Shown one piece after another: positions 25,298 to 33,777 of a stretch of DNA of 64,000 bases. Source of the stretch: Paracoccaceae bacterium (GTDB lineage Bacteria > Pseudomonadota > Alphaproteobacteria > Rhodobacterales > Rhodobacteraceae); contig JADGFD010000005.1 of assembly GCA_016744015.1 (NCBI GenBank), positions 130,208 to 194,207 on the forward strand, in the 5' to 3' direction. Every line of letters starts with the position of its first letter. Within the stretch, counting starts at the first letter, position 1. The notes beneath the pieces are model-generated. The model was not told where the DNA came from. It saw only the letters and a list, made by a program, of their open reading frames with translations, and searched no databases. A program made the position numbers and the translations under genes.

Positions 25298-26044
25298 CTA
25301 TTCCGCAGGAATACCTTCGATAAGCGCTCGCAGCACCTCACCGATTTCAATACGCTGCTCCAGCACAGCAAAATCAATAGCGCCCCCATGGCGTGCGCGC
25401 ACTTGCGCAAGCCCCGCTTCATAGGCTTTAAAAAACGGATTGCGGTTAATGGCTGCAATCAGTAAGCGGTTGGTCGGGTTAAATGTCCCGTTCACATCCT
25501 CAATTAATTGCGCATAGGCTTCTGGGTTATCTTGCGCAAAGGCCTCTAGCGCGGCTTGTACGCCTTTTTGCTCTTCACGAATGAGCGCGCCTGTGTCCAT
25601 GCGCGCGCGCGTAAACCGCCCCAGCACGCCCTGCGAGCCCGTTGCATTTTCAGCCGCCGTGTTAACCCGCAGCTCAATATCTGCACTCAGATTATCCATA
25701 AATTCCCATGTGCTGGCGCTATAGGCGCGGCGCACCAATGGGGCATAGGTAGCAGCTAGACTGGCAGTGGTGGCGGCGGCCACGCCAAAATAGCTGGTTT
25801 GGTCCCCGTATTGCCGATTCAGCTCGATATAGCGCATTGAGCGCGCGCACAGCCCGAGCCGCTCGTTTGGCTCGAATTTCGGCAGCGCCGCTGTGGCCGT
25901 GCGGGCAAAACTCACCGTTTCGTTACACACAATTTGCTCACCATCCCATGCGGGCAGGCCCATTTCGGGCGTTGCTGCTGGCGGCCCACCGCCGCAAGCT
26001 GCCACAAACAGTGTCATGCCAATTATTCTAGAGCGCAAAGCCAT
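25298..26044 (-). CDS. Hypothetical lipoprotein
   Basis: The ATG at 26044 follows GAGGGAAG. The product has 248 residues with a short lipoprotein signal ending in VAAC (lipobox, Cys about 17) and a GGGPPAATP linker. The rest is alpha-helical with many Ala, Arg and Glu (for example YFGVAAATTASLAATYAPLVRRA) and contains two conserved-looking Cys (IVCNETVSF, LGLCARSMRYIEL). No family name comes to mind. The outer membrane or periplasm is the likely location. It stands alone between lysC and a DUF1178 gene. Confidence 0.7.
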   Translation of the reverse strand: MALRSRIIGMTLFVAACGGGPPAATPEMGLPAWDGEQIVCNETVSFARTATAALPKFEPNERLGLCARSMRYIELNRQYGDQTSYFGVAAATTASLAATYAPLVRRAYSASTWEFMDNLSADIELRVNTAAENATGSQGVLGRFTRARMDTGALIREEQKGVQAALEAFAQDNPEAYAQLIEDVNGTFNPTNRLLIAAINRNPFFKAYEAGLAQVRARHGGAIDFAVLEQRIEIGEVLRALIEGIPAE

Positions 26045-26134
26045 CACTTCCCTCACAAATTATATGTTTTAGCCGAGAAACCATGCGGGCCAATCGCTGT
26101 CAACGCGGGCCATCCACGCTGCGCGACACTCCGC

Positions 26135-26500
26135 CTAATTCACCTGTTTTGGCTTCATCGGCATCGGCAATACTGGCACACCTTCTTCCAAAAGTGCTTG
26201 CGCCTCTTCAATTTTGGCTTGCCCCATTATTGGCCGCTCCGGGGCCTCACCATAGTGTATTTTGCGCGCCTCTTCGGGGAAATTTCGGCCGACATCATCC
26301 AGCGGCGGTTCTTTGCGCAAATCTGGCCGGGTGCATTCGGCCTTAACCCGCGGAGCCATCACCGCCTTAGAAACCTCACAACTCCCGCAAATCACACAAG
26401 AAATCAGTCCGCGGCTGTGCAGCTTCTCGTAATCCTCATTGGAGCTAAACCACGAATCAAATTCGTGCCCTTGCTCACATTTCAGGTTAAACTTGATCAT
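26135..26500 (-). CDS. DUF1178 family protein
   Basis: The 121-residue protein shows the family's zinc-ribbon-like N-terminus: FNLKCEQGHEFDSWFSS, with a second Cys pair in ISCVICGSCEVSKAVMAPRV. The C-terminal part is Pro- and Glu-rich (FPEEARKIHYGEAPERPIMGQA). Its function is unknown; it is widely conserved in Alphaproteobacteria. It is transcribed away from the secreted metallopeptidase gene. Confidence 0.85.
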   Translation of the reverse strand: MIKFNLKCEQGHEFDSWFSSNEDYEKLHSRGLISCVICGSCEVSKAVMAPRVKAECTRPDLRKEPPLDDVGRNFPEEARKIHYGEAPERPIMGQAKIEEAQALLEEGVPVLPMPMKPKQVN

Positions 26501-26584
26501 ATGGTATTCACTGCTAAACTCCGGCTGGACCCATTATAAAGGGGGCGGCCATCTGCTGCCAGCCCTAAGTATTGAAAGAAAACA

Positions 26585-27193
26585 ATGTTTAAACCGTTTC
26601 GCATCACCACTATATTGATTCTTGCCTGTTTTGCCGCACCTGTCTTGGCTGACTATCGAAATTGCAATGCCCAGCAGCAATCCGATATCGAAAAAGCGCG
26701 AGTAAATGCCTTTGATGCCCTATCTGCCGCTACTGTGCAAATTACCCCACAAAATGGGGCCTATCGCACATGGTTTGGCCGCTGGAATGCTGTGGACGCC
26801 AAGTTTGTGAGAGCCACGATCTCAGCGCTCAAAAACCACATCCGCACCAGTAAAATCACATTCGTCTGTGAAAGCCGCGGCTCCGGCTCCTGCGAGGGCG
26901 GCACCTATGCCTTTGTTTATCCAAACGATTCCGGCACGATATATCTTTGCCCACCGTATTTTGAGCTGCCCTCTCTCTCCGATGCCACATTTCTCGAAGT
27001 TTTTAATTCGGGTACCCGCGGCGGAACCATTATTCATGAGATGTCCCATTATGACGAGGTCGGTGATACCGCGGACCATTGCTACAACCGCGACTCATGT
27101 GGCGATTTCGCACGTATTTCCCCAAATCGAGCGGCCCACAATGCAGACAGTTTTCAGTATTTTGCTGAAGACACCTATCTAAAGGCTCGCTAG
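26585..27193 (+). CDS. Secreted M35-type (peptidyl-Lys / deuterolysin-like) metallopeptidase
   Basis: The 202-residue protein starts with a signal peptide (FKPFRITTILILACFAAPVL, cleavage near LAD). The zinc site is HEMSH at residues 151-155, followed by GDTADHCY, which matches the GTxxD third-ligand motif of the aspzincin/M35 family, with D164 as ligand. SPNRAAHNADSFQYFAED resembles the C-terminal signature of lysine-specific metallo-endopeptidases. Several Cys may form disulfides. It should cut proteins outside the cell or in the periplasm. The stop overlaps the gcrA stop on the other strand by 4 bp. Such enzymes are better known from fungi and Aeromonas. Confidence 0.85.
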   Translation: MFKPFRITTILILACFAAPVLADYRNCNAQQQSDIEKARVNAFDALSAATVQITPQNGAYRTWFGRWNAVDAKFVRATISALKNHIRTSKITFVCESRGSGSCEGGTYAFVYPNDSGTIYLCPPYFELPSLSDATFLEVFNSGTRGGTIIHEMSHYDEVGDTADHCYNRDSCGDFARISPNRAAHNADSFQYFAEDTYLKAR

Positions 27194-27750
27194 CGGCTTG
27201 CGCGGCGGTCTCGGCGGCTGCTCATGGGCTGGAATGCGACCGAAACATGGGTTTCGCAATAGGGTTTTCCCGGCTCAACCGGGTGGCCACAAAACCAGAA
27301 TTCTTCGGTCGCTGGGTCACCGATGGGCCATTTACACGTGCGCTCAGTTAGCTGCATCAAAGTCAACTTACGCGCCTTTTCCTCGATCTTTTTCACATTG
27401 GCCAAAGCTTCTTCCGAAACCTCGCTGGCCGAGCGCTGTGGCGGCAAAGGCTTGCCCGCCGTAATAATCGGGCGGGGGCGTGGAATGGGCTTTTGCACTA
27501 CGGGCTGCGCAGGCGTGGCCTCTTTTTTGGCTTCGGCCTTGGGCTTTTTGGGCTTGGGTGCTGGCTTAACCGCCTCCGCCTTTGGCGCGGCCTTAGCTGC
27601 TGTTGGCCGATTGGAGAGCCCCAACCGGTGCACCTTGCCGATCACCGCATTGCGGGTGACGCCGCCCAACTCAGTGGCGATCTGCGAGGCAGACTTCCCG
27701 TCCCCCCACATTTTCTTCAAAACATCAACGCGCTCGTCTGTCCAAGCCAT
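27190..27750 (-). CDS. gcrA: GcrA cell-cycle regulator
   Basis: The ATG at 27750 gives the classic GcrA start MAWTDERVDVLKKMWGDGKS, followed by SASQIATELGGVTRNAVIGK (helix-turn-helix). A Lys/Ala/Pro-rich linker (about 55-100) joins it to a C-terminal CKWPIGDP...FCGHP...YCETH block that contacts RNA polymerase sigma-70. GcrA stimulates promoters with CcrM-methylated GANTC sites in Alphaproteobacteria. Its 186 residues are normal. This is strong evidence for the alphaproteobacterial origin of the window. Confidence 0.95.
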   Translation of the reverse strand: MAWTDERVDVLKKMWGDGKSASQIATELGGVTRNAVIGKVHRLGLSNRPTAAKAAPKAEAVKPAPKPKKPKAEAKKEATPAQPVVQKPIPRPRPIITAGKPLPPQRSASEVSEEALANVKKIEEKARKLTLMQLTERTCKWPIGDPATEEFWFCGHPVEPGKPYCETHVSVAFQPMSSRRDRRASR

Positions 27751-27816
27751 GCCTGATCTCCGCAAATCCAGTGATTAAACCCTATATTATGGCCCCCGCC
27801 TCAAAGTTACAATAGC

Positions 27817-28941
27817 TCAGCGTGGCATTGGGGTGGAATGTTCTTTATAGGGCTGCCAATCCGTGATTTCAGGGTAATACATTTTGCGCCACGCCCGCAC
27901 CCGCGGGTTCATCATGCGGCGAAAATAGCGCGGGTGGCAGGCCAGCGCCGCCATAATCGGGTAGCCAAAAGGTAGCTGCGGGGCCTCGGCCTCGTCATAG
28001 GTTTGTAACAGCGGAAAACGGCGGCTGGGTTTATAATGATGGTCTGAATGGCGTTGCAGGTTTATCAATTGCCAATTGGTGAATTTGTGGTTGGAATTCC
28101 ACGAATGACGAGGCGCAACCGGTTCATACTTTCCATCCCCTAGGTGCTTGCGAACAAGCCCGTAATGCTCAACATAATCAATAATTTCAAGGTAGTTGAT
28201 TGCGATAAAGGCCTGCAAGGCAAAGAGCAGCACCCCCGCAATGCCACCAATCATCGCCGCCAAGCTCAAAAAACCCAGCGCCAACCCGCCATAAATCCAG
28301 AACGGGTTTGAAAAGTCGGTCACCTTGCGCCCGCGTTTCGCCTGCCGCTCCGCTTCAACTTCCCAAGCCGAGCGTAATGTGCCGATCATGGCCCGGGGTA
28401 AAAAGCGATAGAGATTCTCGTTATACTTGGCCGTCACCACATCGCGCGGCGTGCCGATATAGCGGTGATGCACCAAAATATGCTCAGTTCTGAAATGCCC
28501 GTAAAGCACCGTGGCGAGCAGAATATCCCCGAGCCAGCGCTCGAATTTATCGCGCTGATGCACCAGCTCATGCGCATAGGTAATACCCATTTCTCCAGCC
28601 ACAATCCCGCTTACAATGGTGAGGAACACGCTTTCCATCACGCTTAGATGGTCAAACCAGAAAATCGCCACCAGCGAGCCAAGCACCACCATAATTTGCA
28701 GTGGCACCCATATCCAAGTGATCATCCGGTGCCACAGCAGCGCGCTATCATCAGCGTTGGGGTCAAGGTTTTCACGGCTCAGGCCGATCACGCTATCAAG
28801 CACCGAGCTAATGGCAAAATTGTAGAGCGGAATCAGCGCTATCCACCAGCCGCCTTTGCTCACGGCCAGCAGCCAGAGCGGGATAAACACAAGTGAAACC
28901 CAAAAAGGCAGCGCGTTGGCAAGGGAGGGGTTAACGGTCAT
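27817..28941 (-). CDS. alkB: Alkane 1-monooxygenase (AlkB-type membrane di-iron hydroxylase)
   Basis: The ATG at 28941 follows AGGAGC. The 374-residue protein is polytopic with about six hydrophobic helices and the histidine boxes of AlkB: HELVHQ (124-128), EHILVHHRYIG (154-159) and LQRHSDHHYKPSRRFPLLQ near residue 300, plus NYLEIIDYVEHYGL. It hydroxylates the terminal carbon of n-alkanes using rubredoxin electrons. No rubredoxin, rubredoxin reductase or alkane regulator is next to it. Its 5' end overlaps the 3' end of mutY by 11 bp, so it is probably read through from mutY. Confidence 0.92.
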   Translation of the reverse strand: MTVNPSLANALPFWVSLVFIPLWLLAVSKGGWWIALIPLYNFAISSVLDSVIGLSRENLDPNADDSALLWHRMITWIWVPLQIMVVLGSLVAIFWFDHLSVMESVFLTIVSGIVAGEMGITYAHELVHQRDKFERWLGDILLATVLYGHFRTEHILVHHRYIGTPRDVVTAKYNENLYRFLPRAMIGTLRSAWEVEAERQAKRGRKVTDFSNPFWIYGGLALGFLSLAAMIGGIAGVLLFALQAFIAINYLEIIDYVEHYGLVRKHLGDGKYEPVAPRHSWNSNHKFTNWQLINLQRHSDHHYKPSRRFPLLQTYDEAEAPQLPFGYPIMAALACHPRYFRRMMNPRVRAWRKMYYPEITDWQPYKEHSTPMPR

Positions 28942-30019
28942 TTTGCTCCTGTTTTTTACCACTATTGCTCAGTTCTGCGCCGCATTCAATGCTGCAGATC
29001 AAGAAACCCGCCTCATAGGCCTTGCGCATAATACTGGGCAGGCTTGAAGGCGCGGGCGCGGGCTGGAAGCTGCCCGCACGCGGGTTGGCTGCTTTTACCT
29101 GTGCCACATAGAGCGTTAGAATGAGGTTAAAATGGGTAAAAACATGGGTGATTTCCCCCGAATACTTCTGCCAATTCGCGGCAAAGGGTGGGTCAAACGC
29201 AGGCGCGTCTTCGGCCCATTCACTACCTACAAGCCCTAGCATACCGCCCAAAAGCCCCCTGGGCGGGCGGGTTTCCAGTAGCACATGGCCGTCAACCCGC
29301 TGTGCAAAATAAGCGATCCCGCGGCGTGTGGGCTTCGGCTTTTTGGCCAGGCGTTTGGGCAATTCGGCAGCAACGCCTGCATTATAAGCCGCGCAATTCG
29401 CCTGTAAAGGGCAACCCGCGCAGCGCGGCGCTTTCGGAATGCAAATCGTGGCCCCGAGGTCCATTAATGCTTGGGCATGGTCGCCCGCTCGTTTTTGCGG
29501 CGTTAGCGCCGCCGCGCGCTTTTTCAGCTTGGGTTTCACCGCAGGCAAAGCTTCACGCTCGTTAAACAGCCGCGCCATCACCCGCTCGATATTGCCATCC
29601 ACCACCACCGCCGAAGCGCCGTAAGCAATGGCGGCAATGGCGGCGGCGGTATAAGGCCCAACCCCGGGCAAGGCCAAAAGCCCTGCCTCATCCTTCGGGA
29701 AGCCGCACACCGCAACCACCCGCGCGCATTTCAGCAGATTACGGGCGCGGGCGTAATAGCCCAAGCCTGCCCACGCGGCCAACACGTCTTCGTCTTTCGC
29801 GGCGGCCAGCGCGGCCACATCAGGCCAGCGGGTGGTAAAAGCCTCAAAATAGGGTTTTACGGCGGTCACCGTGGTTTGCTGGAGCATGATTTCAGACAAC
29901 CACACATGGTAGGGGTTGGCGCGGCGTGGCTCATTTGGCGGCACCCGCCACGGCAGCTCGCGCGCATTGGCATCATACCATTGCAACAGTTTTGGGCTTA
30001 TTTCGGCGGCTTTGCGCAT
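28931..30019 (-). CDS. mutY: A/G-specific adenine glycosylase MutY
   Basis: The ATG at 30019 follows GGGGAAAT. The 362-residue protein has the helix-hairpin-helix glycosylase domain with catalytic Glu in SEIMLQQTTV, hairpin LPGVGPYTAAAIAAIAYG and catalytic Asp in VVVDGNIERV. A 4Fe-4S loop has the C-x6-C-x2-C-x5-C pattern, and a C-terminal NUDIX-like domain (about 225-345; ITHVFTHFNL) recognises 8-oxoG. It removes adenine mispaired with 8-oxoguanine. The last codons overlap alkB. Confidence 0.95.
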   Translation of the reverse strand: MRKAAEISPKLLQWYDANARELPWRVPPNEPRRANPYHVWLSEIMLQQTTVTAVKPYFEAFTTRWPDVAALAAAKDEDVLAAWAGLGYYARARNLLKCARVVAVCGFPKDEAGLLALPGVGPYTAAAIAAIAYGASAVVVDGNIERVMARLFNEREALPAVKPKLKKRAAALTPQKRAGDHAQALMDLGATICIPKAPRCAGCPLQANCAAYNAGVAAELPKRLAKKPKPTRRGIAYFAQRVDGHVLLETRPPRGLLGGMLGLVGSEWAEDAPAFDPPFAANWQKYSGEITHVFTHFNLILTLYVAQVKAANPRAGSFQPAPAPSSLPSIMRKAYEAGFLICSIECGAELSNSGKKQEQNDR

Positions 30020-30102
30020 ATTTCCCCTGTTTTCACGATCCCGTGTATTGGCCTTCGCGAGCAAAGCCCCTAAGCTAGCGCTAACACTTAACCGGAGTCC
30101 TT

Positions 30103-30630
30103 ATGCGAGGCAACCACAGCACAGCAAAACGGCGATATGGCCGTGGCTTCACCCAAGCGGGTGGGCTGGTAGGTGCGCGCATCCAAAAAACCGGCGCGGC
30201 GCGGGGGTTTTCCCAAATGCGGTTGTTAACCCATTGGGAAGAGATTGTGGGCGTTGAGATCGCCCGCATCGCCAAGCCACAAAAGGTAAGCTATGGGCGC
30301 AAAGGCTTTGGCGCCAAGCTGACGGTTTTATCCAAGCCCGCCCATGCACCCGAGCTGCAAATGCAGCTGCCGCGCATTAAGGAGCGGGTGAATGCCAGTT
30401 ATGGCTATTCAGCCATTGCCGATATCCGCATTACCCAAAGCGGAGAGGCTTTGGGCTTTGCCGAACCGGAAAGCAATTTTACCCATGATCACCCCACGCC
30501 CACCCTGCCGCCTGCCAAAGCTGAAAAGCTGCGGGCCGAGGTGGCCGAGGTGCAAGACGAAACCCTGCGGGCGCTATTAGAAAGCCTCGGTAAAAACATA
30601 CTGTTAACCTCCAAAGGATCACCTTCATGA
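30103..30630 (+). CDS. DUF721 / DciA-like protein
   Basis: The 175-residue protein shows the DUF721 core: LLTHWEEIVGVEIARIAKP, then LTVLSKPAHAPELQMQLPRIKERVN and IADIRITQ. The tail is Pro/Glu-rich. Family members related to DciA load the replicative helicase DnaB in bacteria lacking DnaC, as most Alphaproteobacteria do. The stop overlaps the ATG of the DsbA-like gene by 4 bp, so the two are co-translated, an arrangement I recall as common in Rhodobacteraceae. Confidence 0.85.
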   Translation: MRGNHSTAKRRYGRGFTQAGGLVGARIQKTGAARGFSQMRLLTHWEEIVGVEIARIAKPQKVSYGRKGFGAKLTVLSKPAHAPELQMQLPRIKERVNASYGYSAIADIRITQSGEALGFAEPESNFTHDHPTPTLPPAKAEKLRAEVAEVQDETLRALLESLGKNILLTSKGSPS

Positions 30631-31247
30631 CCCACACATTTACCCGCCGCGCCGCTCTGGCCTTGATCAGCGCTGCCACTGGCACCGCAGTTTTTGCACA
30701 AGACAGCGCCGAAGCCCCCGTTATTCAGGACATTTCTATGGGCGATCCGAACGCGCCGATTAAAATGGTCGAATATGCGTCTTACACCTGCCCCCATTGT
30801 GCGAATTTCCACGCAGATGTGTTCCCTGAACTAAAAGCCAACTTTATTGATACTGGCAAGGTTTACTTCACTTTTCGCCCTGTTTATTTTGACGGCCCCG
30901 GTCTTTGGGCTGATATGCTGGCGCGCTGCACGGGCGATAGTGAAAAGTATTTTGGCCTTGCCGGCATTTTGTTTGAACGGCAGGCAGAATGGTCTCGGGC
31001 CGGCTCGCAAGCTGGTGTTGCGGCGGGCATTGTTTCGGTTGGCAACCAAGCTGGGATTAACGAGGAAACCGTGCTGGCCTGCTTGCAAGATAACGACATG
31101 GCACAAGCATTGGTCGCTGATTTTCAGGCAAACGCCGAGCGGGATAATGTGCAGGCCACGCCTTCATTTGTGATTGACGGGGAGATGACAGATAATATGT
31201 CTTATGCGTCTTTTGCCCAATTGCTTAACGAAAAGCTCGGCGAATAG
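30627..31247 (+). CDS. DsbA-family thioredoxin-fold protein (periplasmic)
   Basis: The 206-residue protein has a Tat- or Sec-like N-terminus with twin Arg (TFTRRAALALISAATGTAVF, cleavage near AQD). The active site is C55-P-H-C58 in YASYTCPHCANFH, and the cis-proline region is ATPSFVIDG. The alpha-helical insertion is as in BdbD/DsbA-like thiol oxidases. It should introduce or isomerise disulfides in exported proteins. It is coupled to the DciA-like gene and is followed by a stem-loop-rich gap. Confidence 0.9.
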   Translation: MTHTFTRRAALALISAATGTAVFAQDSAEAPVIQDISMGDPNAPIKMVEYASYTCPHCANFHADVFPELKANFIDTGKVYFTFRPVYFDGPGLWADMLARCTGDSEKYFGLAGILFERQAEWSRAGSQAGVAAGIVSVGNQAGINEETVLACLQDNDMAQALVADFQANAERDNVQATPSFVIDGEMTDNMSYASFAQLLNEKLGE

Positions 31248-31282
31248 CCGCAAACGCGCCGCCCGTTCGGGGACATTGAGGC

Positions 31283-31339
31283 GGGGGCGATGCCCCCTAT
31301 CAAGCCCCCTCACGGTCGGCGTGCCGCGCCTAGGGCGCG
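31283..31339. repeat. Intergenic stem-loops between dsbA-like and lpxK
   Basis: GGGGGC-GAT-GCCCCC (31283-31297) and CGCGCC-TAG-GGCGCG (31325-31339) are perfect 6-bp stems in a 114-bp gap between convergent genes. A smaller GCCTG/CAGGC stem follows at about 31347-31359. The first belongs to the same G5C/GC5 type seen at 11420, 25245 and 45941. They may terminate or protect both convergent transcripts. Confidence 0.5.
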
Positions 31340-31361
31340 TCAGGGTGCCTGTTCCAGGCGT

Positions 31362-32357
31362 TTATTTTAGCGGCACACCTGCATTTTTGAGTAGCTCTTC
31401 GAGCTTTGCTTGGTCGCTAAATTCAAGCCGCACCGGAAAGGCCAGCACCTGCGGGCGAAAGCTGGCGGGCAGCCGTGCGGCGTCTTTTTCCGTGGTAACA
31501 AGCTGTGCGCCTTTTTGCGCAGCTTCTTTGAGTAGCCGTTGCAAAACAGACTTGGAATAGGGCGCGTGGTCTGCAAAGCTGTGGCTTGCGATAATTTCAG
31601 CCCCCTCTTGCGCCAGTGAGCGGAAGAACTTTTCGGGGCGGCCAATGCCCGCAAAGGCCAGCACCCGTGCGCCTTGCCAATCCATTCCCATTTGTAGTGG
31701 TTTCAGGGCGGCTTGTAGCCTGGGCAGGGTTTCTATTTCAAGGCAGCTTTTCCCAAGCGCTACCTGCGCTTTATCGCTACCTATAGATACAATCACATCC
31801 CCGCGCTTTAGCCCCACGGCCACTGGTTCACGCAATGGGCCAGCTGGCAGCACACGGCCATTGCCAAAGCCTACAGCGGCATCCACCACGATGATCGAAA
31901 GGTCTTTGTGTAGAGCCGGGTTTTGAAAACCGTCATCAAGCAAAATCACCTCGGCCCCGGCTGCGATGGCCAACTTGGCCCCTGCGGCGCGGTCTTTCGC
32001 CACCCAAGTGGGTGCAAAAGCCGCCATGAGCAGCGGCTCATCTCCGACATCGCCAGCACTATGTGCCAATTCATCAACCTTCAGCGGCCCCTCGGCCGTG
32101 CCACCATAGCCGCGAGACACCACATGCGCCGCCACGCCCTTCGCCGCCAGCAGGCTGGCCAGCGCTATTACCGTCGGGGTTTTTCCTGTGCCGCCCGCGT
32201 TGATGTTGCCCACGCATATCACAGGCACCGAAAGTTTTTCCCAAGCGCCCTGCCGTAATCGCCGCGCCGTTGCCGCGCCGTAAATCCAGCCCAAGGGCGC
32301 TAGAGCCATCGCCAAAGGATGCCAGCGGCTTTTGCGCCAAAATCGAGGAGCTCGCAT
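31362..32357 (-). CDS. lpxK: Tetraacyldisaccharide 4'-kinase LpxK
   Basis: The start at 32357 (MRAPRFWRKSRWHPLAMAL) forms a TAATG junction with the upstream gene and gives the usual 331 residues. The frame stays open further upstream, but only inside the other gene. An N-terminal membrane helix is followed by the P-loop ICVGNINAGGTGKTP (about 47-61), VSRGYGG, and DDGFQNPALHKDLSIIVVD. It adds the 4'-phosphate of lipid A at the inner membrane. The upstream partner is a WaaA-like gene, as in many Alphaproteobacteria. Confidence 0.93.
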   Translation of the reverse strand: MRAPRFWRKSRWHPLAMALAPLGWIYGAATARRLRQGAWEKLSVPVICVGNINAGGTGKTPTVIALASLLAAKGVAAHVVSRGYGGTAEGPLKVDELAHSAGDVGDEPLLMAAFAPTWVAKDRAAGAKLAIAAGAEVILLDDGFQNPALHKDLSIIVVDAAVGFGNGRVLPAGPLREPVAVGLKRGDVIVSIGSDKAQVALGKSCLEIETLPRLQAALKPLQMGMDWQGARVLAFAGIGRPEKFFRSLAQEGAEIIASHSFADHAPYSKSVLQRLLKEAAQKGAQLVTTEKDAARLPASFRPQVLAFPVRLEFSDQAKLEELLKNAGVPLK

Positions 32358-33520
32358 TAGCCGACCTCCGCGTCCAGCAAGCCGCAAATCTCGCGCACCA
32401 TTGTCTGCACGGTTTCCGCCCCTTCGCTGCCGACAACCCAGCCCTGCATAGCCAGTTCGGCCGAGCGATCGGGGGCAAGCGCCTCTACCAATCGCGCCGG
32501 CAACGCACCGTTGGTCTCGGCAAATGCCAAGCCACCAGCCGCTAATAGCCGCACATAGCGATGCGTAAAGGGTGCGTGAATGGGGCCGCTGAGCACGGCA
32601 GAGCCAACGGCCACCGCGCCAAACGGGTCTGCGGCCTCGGGGCCATAAAGCGTGCCCCCCATATAAGAGACCGTCGCCAGCCGCATCCATGTCGGCAGCT
32701 CATCGGTGTTTTGAGAAAGCAAAATCTCTGCCTTCGGGTCTGGCATTTCGTCTGGGCAGGCCGCCGCCATGCGCCAGCCTTCGGCTTTTACCTGTGTGCC
32801 GATAACATCAGCTGACGCGCGAGGGGCGATGATCAGCAGCAAATTTGGCACCGCTTTTACTGCATGGCGGTGTGCAGATAAAATCGCGCCGATTTCCCCG
32901 CGGGAAACCCCGGCTGCACACCATATCGGCCTTGGCCCGAGCGCGCCGGACACCCGCCTGAGCAGGGCTTCGTTTTCAGGCAACGGGGCCGCGACTTCGG
33001 CAAGGGGTTTGCAAGGCACAACCTGCTCTTCTTTTACCCCGTGTTTTTTATACCAACCAAGATCTGCTGCTTCCCCCAGCAGAATATGTGAGAAGTATTG
33101 CAAAAACTCCGTAAGCTGCCGCCCACGAAAGCTCGGCGAAAGCCCCTCCTCGGAAAGATCGGCAAACAGCAGCTTCACGCCGGATTTTGCAGCGCGGCGC
33201 ACTATGGCCAAACCGTTTTCCGGCGCGCCCCAGAGCAAAATATCGGGCTGCCAATGGGAGATAAACTGGTCAATGACACCGCGTCGGCCTGAAGGCCATT
33301 CCACATGCAGCGGGCTTGGTTTAGCAACCGCGACCTGCGTGATGAGCACCGGAAAATCCTCCAGCGCTAGACGCAAGGCCGCCATCGCATCGGCGGGTGC
33401 GTCTTGCGGCAAATGCAGCCAAACCAGCCGCCCTTTGGGGCGTGGCGGCAGCGGCTCCCGCCCACCACGCACTGAGCGCAATAAGGTCGAAATTCCACTT
33501 GCCGCCGGTTGGCTGTCCAT
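32357..33520 (-). CDS. Divergent WaaA/KdtA-like glycosyltransferase (Kdo-transferase family)
   Basis: The 387-residue protein shares the two-domain GT-B layout of Kdo transferase; the C-terminal half shows LLLIIAPRASADVI, ILLSQNTDELPTWMRLATVSYMGGTL and DPFGAVAVGSAVLSGP. It lies just before lpxK with a one-base overlap. The N-terminal membrane helix and the HSVSVGE motif carrying the catalytic Glu in true WaaA are not recognisable (the aligned stretch reads LHLPQDAPADA), nor is the ELWPN motif. It may be an inactive or re-purposed paralogue, or a Kdo-related transferase with other specificity. A genuine waaA should exist elsewhere. Confidence 0.75.
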   Translation of the reverse strand: MDSQPAASGISTLLRSVRGGREPLPPRPKGRLVWLHLPQDAPADAMAALRLALEDFPVLITQVAVAKPSPLHVEWPSGRRGVIDQFISHWQPDILLWGAPENGLAIVRRAAKSGVKLLFADLSEEGLSPSFRGRQLTEFLQYFSHILLGEAADLGWYKKHGVKEEQVVPCKPLAEVAAPLPENEALLRRVSGALGPRPIWCAAGVSRGEIGAILSAHRHAVKAVPNLLLIIAPRASADVIGTQVKAEGWRMAAACPDEMPDPKAEILLSQNTDELPTWMRLATVSYMGGTLYGPEAADPFGAVAVGSAVLSGPIHAPFTHRYVRLLAAGGLAFAETNGALPARLVEALAPDRSAELAMQGWVVGSEGAETVQTMVREICGLLDAEVG

Positions 33521-33531
33521 AAATCCCTCGC

Positions 33532-33774
33532 TTAGCCCAGCTCTTCGGTTGAGCTGGCTTCGGCGCTTTCATCGCGCAAACGGTGCAGGTGGGCAATAAA
33601 ATAGCGCATATGGGCGTTATCAACCGTGCTATGTGCCGCGCCTTTCCAGGCGTCATAGGCTTTGGCATAGCTTGGGAAAATACCAACGATATCAATTGCA
33701 TCGGTGTCACGAAAAGTATTGTGCTGCGGGTTGGTCAACTCGCCGCCAAAAACAAGGTGTAAACGCTGGGTCAT
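33532..33774 (-). CDS. DUF4170 family protein
   Basis: An 80-residue soluble protein: RLHLVFGGELTNPQHNTF, then VGIFPSYAKAYDAWKGAAH and MRYFIAHLHRLRDE. It is a small conserved alphaproteobacterial family of unknown function, usually found in this lipid A-linked cluster. It lies 3 bp downstream of the cysQ-like gene and 11 bp before the WaaA-like gene, so all belong to one operon. Confidence 0.85.
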   Translation of the reverse strand: MTQRLHLVFGGELTNPQHNTFRDTDAIDIVGIFPSYAKAYDAWKGAAHSTVDNAHMRYFIAHLHRLRDESAEASSTEELG

Positions 33775-33777
33775 GGG

